From the NCBI GenBank assembly GCA_943333015.1, contig CALQRR010000014.1, forward strand, positions 1 through 12,453: a stretch of 12,453 nt of DNA. The letters are read 5' to 3'. This stretch comes from Chitinophaga pinensis. Lineage in GTDB: Bacteria; Bacteroidota; Bacteroidia; M30B66. The notes under the pieces were generated by a model. The model ran no database searches. It saw only the letters and a program-made list of their open reading frames with translations, and had not been told where the DNA came from. Numbering within the stretch: position 1 is the first letter of the stretch; each line of letters begins with the position of its first letter. Position numbers and translations under genes: made by a program. This document shows positions 7,465-12,453 of the stretch, piece by piece.

Positions 7465-8076
7465 ATGTTTCTCGAAAACACTCTCCATTCTTCAAAGCGG
7501 CGCGGATGTATAGAAATAATCTGCGGTTCGATGTTTTCAGGAAAAACGGAAGAGCTCATACGCAGGCTGCGCAGAGCAACGTTTGCCAAACAACGCGTCG
7601 AAATTTTCAAACCTGCTATTGACAAACGTTACCACGAAGACAACGTCGTTTCTCACGACTCAAATTCCATCCGATCGACACCGGTCGAATCCTCACAAAG
7701 CATTTTATTGCTCTGCGGCGATGTAGATGTGGTTGGGATTGATGAAGCGCAATTTTTCGATTCCGAGCTGGTCAACGTATGTAACGAACTCGCCAACATG
7801 GGCATCCGTGTGATCGTGGCCGGTCTCGATATGGACTACCGTGGGTTTCCCTTCGGTCCCATTCCTGCCTTGCTTGCCACCGCCGAATATGTGACCAAAG
7901 TTCACGCAATCTGTATGGTATGCGGCAATCTGGCCAATCACTCCCACCGTCTCGACAACAGTAACGAAAATCTCGTTTTACTCGGAGAAACGGAGACGTA
8001 TCAGCCCCTTTGCCGCGACTGCTTCTACGAGCGCAATCCGCTTCCATACACCGGTACTTCTGTTCGTAAAACATGA
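7465..8076 (+). CDS. tdk: Thymidine kinase (type II, zinc-binding)
   Basis: Phosphorylates thymidine to dTMP with ATP in the salvage pathway; cytoplasmic, usually a tetramer. The product has 203 residues, in the family range. The P-loop is GSMFSGKT (21-28); DEAQFF with catalytic E94 follows at 93-98; the lasso/zinc region has C150-x2-C153 and C183-x2-C186, as in zinc-binding TK1-type enzymes. The [13 protein letters not shown] and AGLDMDYRG(F)PFGP stretches are typical of Bacteroidota members. The ATG at 7465 gives the expected short N-terminus before [10 protein letters not shown]. The stop TGA at 8074-8076 overlaps the ATG of murF-alr (ATGA), so the two are probably translated in a coupled fashion from the promoter at 7383-7414. 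Confidence 0.96.
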   Translation: MFLENTLHSSKRRGCIEIICGSMFSGKTEELIRRLRRATFAKQRVEIFKPAIDKRYHEDNVVSHDSNSIRSTPVESSQSILLLCGDVDVVGIDEAQFFDSELVNVCNELANMGIRVIVAGLDMDYRGFPFGPIPALLATAEYVTKVHAICMVCGNLANHSHRLDNSNENLVLLGETETYQPLCRDCFYERNPLPYTGTSVRKT

Positions 8077-10544
8077 TTCAGTATCCCATCAGTACGCTGG
8101 CCGACTGGCTGGGAGAAACTGCTTCAATTGCAGTACCTGAGACTATTTCAATTCGCGAAATTCTTTATGACAGTCGCCGGATAAATACTCCGGAAGACAG
8201 TTTATTCGTGGCGCTAATTACCCCCCGTAACAATGGCCATCGTTTTATCGAAGGACTAATCCGGCAAGGTGTTGTCAATTTTATCGTTCAGGAAATGCCC
8301 TCGAACGATTTACGACAACAGGCAAATTTTATTTGTGTGCCCAATACGCTTTTGGCCCTGCAGCATATCGCAACAAAACACCGCGGATCATTCACCCTGC
8401 CCGTTCTTGCAATTACGGGCAGTAACGGGAAAACCTGCGTCAAGGAATGGCTGTTTGAAACACTTCGGGAAGATTTAAATATCATCCGTAGCCCTAAAAG
8501 TTTCAATTCTCAGATTGGAGTTCCTTTGTCGGTTTGGCAAATACAGCCGGAACATGAGCTGGCCATTATTGAAGCAGGCATATCTGCCCCTGGAGAAATG
8601 ACGGCGCTTGCCAAAATCATCCAGCCAACACTGGGCATTTTTACCAACATTGGGAATGCCCATGCCGAAAATTTTGCAAGCATTCACCAGCGGATTTCCG
8701 AAAAAATGAACCTCTTCGATTCAGTAGAAACGCTCCTCTGCTGTGCCGATCATGAAGCAATTATTTCAGAAGCCACACGTCGGAATATCTCCTGCCGTAC
8801 CTGGGGGAAAAGTCAGAAGGCCCATCTTCAGATTATTTCTGAAGAACGGATCGGCACTCACACCCACGTGATACTTTACTGGAATGAGCAAACGTTTTCG
8901 CTCGAAATCCCCTTCTCCGATGCGGCCTCGGTGGAAAATGCACTGCATGTAACACTGGCTTTGCTGCATCTTCACGTCAGTCCGGAAAAGATTCAACCGC
9001 GGATCCTACAGCTGCATCCGGTAGAAATGCGCCTCGAATACCGCAAAGGCATCCAAGGAGCCACCATCATCAACGATGCTTGGAGTGCCGATCTTGAATC
9101 ACTCCGCATTGCACTCGAAGCCATGGAGCAGGTGCAGCAACATCAGCAACGTACGCTCATCCTTTCCGACATCCTCGAATCGGGCAAATCGCCACAAGAA
9201 CTCTACACAACCGTGGCTGAAATGCTGCGCCGAAAAGGTGTCAAACGTTTAATCGGTGTTGGAGAACAACTGATGCAAGCAGCTCCGCTCTTCTCTGGTG
9301 ATAATATATTTTTCCCTTCCACCGAAGCCCTTCTCCAACACCTGCCGGCCATCTCCTTCCGCAACGAATGCATTCTGCTCAAAGGCGCCCGCATCTTTGG
9401 ATTTGAACGCATCGCGGCAGCGCTTCAACAAAAAACGCACGAAACCGTACTGGAAATTCACCTTTCTGCCATGGTGAGTAACCTCAATTTCTATCGGAGT
9501 AAACTAAAGCCTGGCGTAAAAACCATGGCCATGGTCAAAGCATTTTCATACGGCAGCGGAAGTTTTGAAGTCGCCAATATGCTTCAGTTTAACAGCGTCG
9601 ATTACCTCGCTGTGGCCTATGCTGACGAAGGTATCGAACTCCGACAGGCAGGAATCGCCCTGCCCATTTTGGTGCTCAGCCCCGAAGTCGAAAGCTTTGC
9701 AACCATGATCGAAAACCGTCTCGAACCTGAGATATACAGTTTTCGCATGCTTGATCTTTTCTCCCGCGAAGCCATTGCACGCAAAGGGTTTGACGGTCAG
9801 CCCATCCGTATTCATATAAAATTCGACACCGGAATGCACCGGCTTGGATTCGAAGAAAATGACATTCCCGAACTCATCCACCGCCTCAGGGAAATCCCAC
9901 AACTCGAAACTGTCGCCGCTTTTACACACCTGGTCGCAAGTGGCGAAACAGCGCATGAAGCCTTTACCCAAGAACAATTCACCCGGTTCGAACGGTATGC
10001 CAACGCACTGGAAAAAGGGCTCGGGAAATCTTTTTTACGGCACGTGCTCAATTCATCTGGCATTAGGCATTATGCGCATGCTCAGTACGACATGGTCCGA
10101 TTAGGAATCGGATTATACGGAATCGGTGAACCCGACGAACAGCAGCATTTATTGCCGGTGAGCACCTTTCGAACAACCATCTCACAAATTAGAAATGTAG
10201 CCGCAGGAGAAACCATCGGATACAGTCGCAAAGGCAAAGTCAACCAGCCATCCCGAATTGCCACGTTACCTCTTGGTTATGCCGACGGGTTTCTGCGAAA
10301 ACTGGGCAACGGACGCGCAACCGTGAGTATTCATGGAAAAGAGGCGCCAACTATTGGCAACATCTGCATGGACATGTGCATGGTCGACATCAGTCATATT
10401 CCCGAGGCACAGGAAGGCGATTCGGTCATAATTTTCCAAAATGCGACCGACATATTCCGGCTCGCCGGCTGGCTCGAAACCATTCCATACGAAGTGCTGA
10501 CAGGCGTTTCAGAACGGGTAAAACGGGTCTATTTTCAGGAGTAA
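8073..10544 (+). CDS. murF-alr: Bifunctional MurF / alanine racemase fusion
   Basis: A single 823-residue cytoplasmic protein joins two steps of peptidoglycan synthesis: racemisation of L-Ala to D-Ala (Alr) and ATP-dependent addition of D-Ala-D-Ala to UDP-MurNAc-tripeptide (MurF). Residues 1-455 are MurF: the N-terminal substrate domain with YDSR (31-34), the ATP loop TGSNGKT (115-121, K120), an EAG segment, [10 protein letters not shown], and the ligase C-terminal domain with [13 protein letters not shown]. Residues about 460-823 are a fold-type III alanine racemase: PLP lysine K489 in [11 protein letters not shown] (ADAYGHG in most stand-alone enzymes), [21 protein letters not shown], catalytic Y717 in GYSRKG, and [11 protein letters not shown]. 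Both active sites seem intact. The fusion is known from Bacteroidota; separate D-Ala-D-Ala ligase is not in the window. The start is fixed by the 4-base overlap with tdk. Confidence 0.96.
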   Translation: MIQYPISTLADWLGETASIAVPETISIREILYDSRRINTPEDSLFVALITPRNNGHRFIEGLIRQGVVNFIVQEMPSNDLRQQANFICVPNTLLALQHIATKHRGSFTLPVLAITGSNGKTCVKEWLFETLREDLNIIRSPKSFNSQIGVPLSVWQIQPEHELAIIEAGISAPGEMTALAKIIQPTLGIFTNIGNAHAENFASIHQRISEKMNLFDSVETLLCCADHEAIISEATRRNISCRTWGKSQKAHLQIISEERIGTHTHVILYWNEQTFSLEIPFSDAASVENALHVTLALLHLHVSPEKIQPRILQLHPVEMRLEYRKGIQGATIINDAWSADLESLRIALEAMEQVQQHQQRTLILSDILESGKSPQELYTTVAEMLRRKGVKRLIGVGEQLMQAAPLFSGDNIFFPSTEALLQHLPAISFRNECILLKGARIFGFERIAAALQQKTHETVLEIHLSAMVSNLNFYRSKLKPGVKTMAMVKAFSYGSGSFEVANMLQFNSVDYLAVAYADEGIELRQAGIALPILVLSPEVESFATMIENRLEPEIYSFRMLDLFSREAIARKGFDGQPIRIHIKFDTGMHRLGFEENDIPELIHRLREIPQLETVAAFTHLVASGETAHEAFTQEQFTRFERYANALEKGLGKSFLRHVLNSSGIRHYAHAQYDMVRLGIGLYGIGEPDEQQHLLPVSTFRTTISQIRNVAAGETIGYSRKGKVNQPSRIATLPLGYADGFLRKLGNGRATVSIHGKEAPTIGNICMDMCMVDISHIPEAQEGDSVIIFQNATDIFRLAGWLETIPYEVLTGVSERVKRVYFQE

Positions 10545-10556
10545 ACACACCGTGTT
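10544..10556 (+). terminator. Weak hairpin right after murF-alr
   Basis: AACAC-acc-GTGTT begins on the last base of the stop codon and is followed by ATTAAAATTT. The stem is only five A/T-rich base pairs with a three-base loop and no clean T run, so termination here is uncertain. Confidence 0.25.
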
Positions 10557-10569
10557 ATTAAAATTTGAA

Positions 10570-10610
10570 GGGCGCATGAACCGGGCTATTCATTGCAAGT
10601 CCTCCTGCGC
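10570..10610 (+). repeat. GC-rich intergenic element, copy A
   Basis: First of two diverged direct copies in the 288-base gap between murF-alr and gldA. It reads GGGCGC, a 5-base spacer, CCGGGCT, three bases, CATTGC, then a TCC-rich stretch and TGCGC. Copy B at 10674-10710 keeps these blocks in the same order with one- or two-base spacing changes. Between the copies lies GAAATG (10628-10633) that can pair with CATTTC (10651-10656), but I see no gene. Such elements are known from memory in intergenic DNA of other Bacteroidota, though I cannot confirm identity. Confidence 0.45.
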
Positions 10611-10673
10611 CTGTTGACGTTCTACCTGAAATGCTCATTGCTTAAAATTCCATTTCCATCTCAGGCAGAATAG

Positions 10674-10710
10674 GGGCGCCGTCCGGGCTTTACATTGCTA
10701 TCCCTTGCGC
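10674..10710 (+). repeat. GC-rich intergenic element, copy B
   Basis: Second copy: GGGCGC, a 3-base spacer, CCGGGCT (10683-10689), three bases, CATTGC (10693-10698), then TATCCCT and TGCGC (10706-10710). It matches copy A block by block. Its G/C richness stands out from the A/T-rich bases on either side. It encodes no plausible peptide and has no visible transposase or terminal inverted repeats. Confidence 0.45.
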
Positions 10711-10764
10711 GATCATCTTCCGCTAAAAAGATTACTGCATATAGGTAGCATCAACTTCCGAAAA

Positions 10765-10778
10765 ACAGTTCAAACTGT
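10765..10778. promoter_or_regulatory. Perfect short dyad upstream of gldA, possible operator
   Basis: ACAGTT-CA-AACTGT is a perfect 6-base inverted repeat with a 2-base centre, 55 bases before the gldA start and just upstream of a possible promoter. The tiny centre makes an RNA hairpin unlikely and a dimeric-protein site more natural. No regulator family is indicated by the sequence. Confidence 0.3.
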
Positions 10779-10782
10779 CTTC

Positions 10783-10812
10783 CTGCTAATCCCATGCATT
10801 TGACTTAATTTG
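10783..10812 (+). promoter_or_regulatory. Weak candidate promoter for gldA
   Basis: TTAATTTG at 10805-10812 is one base from TAnnTTTG, with CTG (10783-10785) 19 bases upstream as a near TTG. The leader would be about 14 bases. TGCATTTG at 10795-10802 is an alternative -7 box, also one mismatch, without a -33 partner. Confidence 0.3.
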
Positions 10813-10832
10813 CACTTCAAAGAAATCATTCA

Positions 10833-11747
10833 GTGAGTATCCAGGTTTCCAACGTCACCAAACTCTACGGAGAACAAAAAGCACTCGATGGCATTTCATT
10901 CGATGTAAATCCCGGTGAAATTCTCGGTTTTCTCGGACCAAACGGTGCTGGGAAATCGACCATGATGAAAATCATTACCACCTTCATCCCGCCCACAACC
11001 GGCGAAGTGAAAGTCTGTGGTTTTGATATTCAGTCTCAAAGTATGGAAGTGCGCCGCAATGTTGGCTATCTGCCTGAGCACAACCCACTGTATCTCGATA
11101 TGTATGTGCGGGAATACCTCGGTTTTATTGCCGGACTTCATAAGATTTCCAACAAAGACAAACGCATCAATGAAATGCTAGGTCTCACCGGACTATCTGC
11201 TGAACAACATAAAAAAATAGGCGCATTATCCAAAGGATATCGCCAGCGTGTGGGCCTTGCACAGGCGCTCATTCATGATCCGAAAGTACTCATCCTCGAT
11301 GAACCAACGAGCGGACTGGATCCCAATCAACTCGCCGACATCCGCGAACTCATCCGAAACATTGGGAAAGAAAAAACCTTGATGTTTTCTACGCACATTA
11401 TGCAGGAGGTGGAAGCGGTTTGCGACCGGGTGATCATCATTAATAAAGGTAAAATGGTTGCCGATGGAAAGGCGGGAGAACTCGGTTCACGCAGCACCGG
11501 ATATAGCATCCGCGTGGAGTTCGACAAAGAAATTTCCCGTGGAGCACTGGCTTCCATCACCGGTGTCAAACGCGTAGAACGGATTTCGGAACAGCTATGG
11601 GAAATCTTCGCCGAAGGAACCGGAGATATCCGTCCTGACATCTTTCGGTTTGCCGTTGAAAAACAGCTCACTGTCCTTACAATCAACCGCCACGAGCAGA
11701 GTCTGGAAGAAATCTTTCAGGAACTAACGGGTAAAACAAGCCTATAA
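10833..11747 (+). CDS. gldA: Gliding-motility-type ABC transporter ATP-binding protein GldA
   Basis: ATPase subunit of an ABC transporter; in flavobacteria GldA works with the membrane/periplasmic partners GldF and GldG in gliding motility, but homologues also occur in non-gliding Bacteroidota. The product has 304 residues. Walker A is GPNGAGKST (35-43), the signature is LSKGYRQR (132-139), Walker B is LILDEP with catalytic E157, the D-loop is SGLDP (160-164) and the H-loop is H188 in STHIMQEV. The Q-loop position appears as YLPEHNPLY, with E82 where most ABC ATPases have Gln; this occurs in related ABC-2 type ATPases. After about 220 comes an accessory C-terminal domain. The start is GTG at 10833; no in-frame ATG lies nearby upstream, and the N-terminus MSIQVSNVTKLYG fits the family. 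gldF and gldG are not in the window. Gliding itself cannot be concluded. Confidence 0.9.
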   Translation: MSIQVSNVTKLYGEQKALDGISFDVNPGEILGFLGPNGAGKSTMMKIITTFIPPTTGEVKVCGFDIQSQSMEVRRNVGYLPEHNPLYLDMYVREYLGFIAGLHKISNKDKRINEMLGLTGLSAEQHKKIGALSKGYRQRVGLAQALIHDPKVLILDEPTSGLDPNQLADIRELIRNIGKEKTLMFSTHIMQEVEAVCDRVIIINKGKMVADGKAGELGSRSTGYSIRVEFDKEISRGALASITGVKRVERISEQLWEIFAEGTGDIRPDIFRFAVEKQLTVLTINRHEQSLEEIFQELTGKTSL

Positions 11748-11760
11748 TATTGAAATCACG

Positions 11761-11778
11761 CAGAATCACTGCATTCTG
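11761..11778 (+). terminator. Hairpin between gldA and metK
   Basis: CAGAAT-CACTGC-ATTCTG is a perfect 6-bp inverted repeat 13 bases after the gldA stop, followed by ATTTGT rather than a full T run. It may be a weak terminator for gldA. It also lies directly upstream of the metK -33 box (11781-11783), so an operator role is an alternative. A smaller competing stem, GCAG/CTGC (11760-11763 with 11769-11772), uses some of the same bases. Confidence 0.35.
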
Positions 11779-11780
11779 AT

Positions 11781-11810
11781 TTGTATAGTCCCGCGCAATC
11801 TCTATTTTTG
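11781..11810 (+). promoter_or_regulatory. Bacteroidota-type promoter for metK
   Basis: TTG at 11781-11783, a 19-base spacer and TATTTTTG at 11803-11810 match the TTG-N19-TAnnTTTG form with no mismatch. This is the best promoter candidate in the window. Transcription from about 11817 leaves a leader of about 25 bases to the metK ATG, too short to hold a SAM riboswitch. Confidence 0.6.
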
Positions 11811-11841
11811 CCACCACTTCAATTCTTAAAACCCAAGATAG

Positions 11842-12453
11842 ATGCCATATCTTTTTACATCCGAGTCAGTTTCAGAAGGACATCCGGACAAAATTGCCGA
11901 TCAGATTTCTGATGCGCTGATCGATCATTTTCTTGCTTATGACCCAACTTCCAAAGTGGCCTGTGAAACACTCGTTACAACGGGTCAGGTCGTTCTTGCT
12001 GGAGAAGTAAAGTCTGAAGCATATCTCGATGTTCAGGATATTACTCGGGAAGTAATCCGTAAAATCGGATACACGAAATCGGAATACATGTTTGAGGCGA
12101 ACTCATGCGGTATCTTTTCAGCAATCCATGAGCAGTCTGCAGACATCAATCAGGGTGTTGAGAAAAAAGATCCTTGGAAACAAGGTGCAGGCGATCAGGG
12201 CATGATGTTCGGATATGCAAGTCGTGAAACAGACAACTATATGCCGCTTCCATTGGAATTGGCTCATTTGCTCCTTCGCGAATTGGCAGATATCCGTCGC
12301 GAAAACAAGCAGATCAAGTACCTGCGTCCGGATGCAAAATCTCAGGTTACCATTGAATACAATGATAACAACGAACCTGTGCGTATCGATGCAATCGTGA
12401 TCTCCACGCAGCATGACGATTTCGACACAGAAAAGAAAATGTTGGAACAAATC
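11842..12453 (+). CDS. metK: S-adenosylmethionine synthetase (N-terminal half; cut by window edge)
   Basis: Makes SAM from methionine and ATP in the cytoplasm. Only the first 204 codons are inside the window, with the frame open to the last base; family members run to about 380-430 residues. The N-terminus [17 protein letters not shown] includes catalytic-site H14 and the phosphate-binding GHPDK (13-17). [10 protein letters not shown] lies at 46-55, and [12 protein letters not shown] (115-126) holds the ATP/flexible-loop motif GAGDQG. The ADINQGV stretch and [10 protein letters not shown] helix also fit. The ATG at 11842 gives the standard start and sits about 30 bases after a strong promoter match, so metK seems to be its own transcription unit, separate from gldA. 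Confidence 0.96.
   Translation, partial: MPYLFTSESVSEGHPDKIADQISDALIDHFLAYDPTSKVACETLVTTGQVVLAGEVKSEAYLDVQDITREVIRKIGYTKSEYMFEANSCGIFSAIHEQSADINQGVEKKDPWKQGAGDQGMMFGYASRETDNYMPLPLELAHLLLRELADIRRENKQIKYLRPDAKSQVTIEYNDNNEPVRIDAIVISTQHDDFDTEKKMLEQI

Noticed and set aside
9546..9977. Minus-strand 143-codon open frame inside the Alr domain
   Set aside because: It is a shadow of strongly conserved alanine racemase coding sequence and has no start-site support.
11811..11841. SAM riboswitch in front of metK
   Set aside because: The predicted leader is about 25 bases, and no multi-helix structure could fit between promoter and start.
12118..12450. Minus-strand open frame inside metK
   Set aside because: metK is clearly coding on the plus strand; the antisense frame shows no recognisable motif.
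1..12453. CRISPR array, insertion sequence, tRNA, phage or toxin-antitoxin genes
   Set aside because: I saw no regularly spaced repeats, transposase motifs, cloverleaf sequences or small paired genes anywhere in the window.

Overview
The window looks like chromosomal housekeeping DNA from a member of the Bacteroidota. The evidence is a fused MurF-alanine racemase gene, a GldA-type ABC ATPase with the YLPEHNPLY signature seen in Bacteroidota GldA, a Bacteroidota-type thymidine kinase, poor Shine-Dalgarno sites, and several upstream boxes matching the Bacteroidota promoter form TTG-N19-21-TAnnTTTG. No transposase, phage gene, CRISPR array, tRNA or rRNA was seen. Genus cannot be told from the sequence.

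Layout. Positions 1-2889 (minus strand) hold a two-component pair: a soluble hybrid-free histidine kinase with about four PAS domains, and, overlapping its 3' end by 23 bases, a REC + LuxR-type response regulator that runs off the left edge. A short divergent promoter region (2890-3046) separates this pair from hemH (ferrochelatase) and an O-antigen ligase/polymerase-family membrane protein on the plus strand (3047-5746). The ligase gene ends tail-to-tail with, and overlaps by 79 bases, rsmI (16S rRNA C1402 2'-O-methyltransferase), which lies on the minus strand one base downstream of an unnamed gene for a Pro/Glu/Val-rich protein (6416-7366). A second divergent region (7367-7464) carries a good promoter for tdk, whose stop codon overlaps the start of the murF-alr fusion (ATGA). 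A 288-base gap with two diverged copies of a GC-rich element and a small dyad follows, then gldA, a hairpin, a clear promoter, and the first half of metK, cut by the right edge.

How they relate. Most genes are independent core functions: haem synthesis (hemH), envelope glycan assembly (O-antigen ligase family, murF-alr), nucleotide salvage (tdk), ribosome modification (rsmI), SAM synthesis (metK) and a gliding/secretion-linked ABC ATPase (gldA). Likely transcription units are kinase-regulator, hemH-ligase, unnamed gene-rsmI, and tdk-murF/alr, with gldA and metK separate. I do not see a clearly new multi-gene system. The points most worth a second look are the internal cysteine cluster of the ferrochelatase, the antisense C-terminal overlap in which a Ser tract is coded opposite a Glu tract, the unnamed Pro/Glu-rich gene, the repeat pair before gldA, and the kinase/regulator class mismatch.
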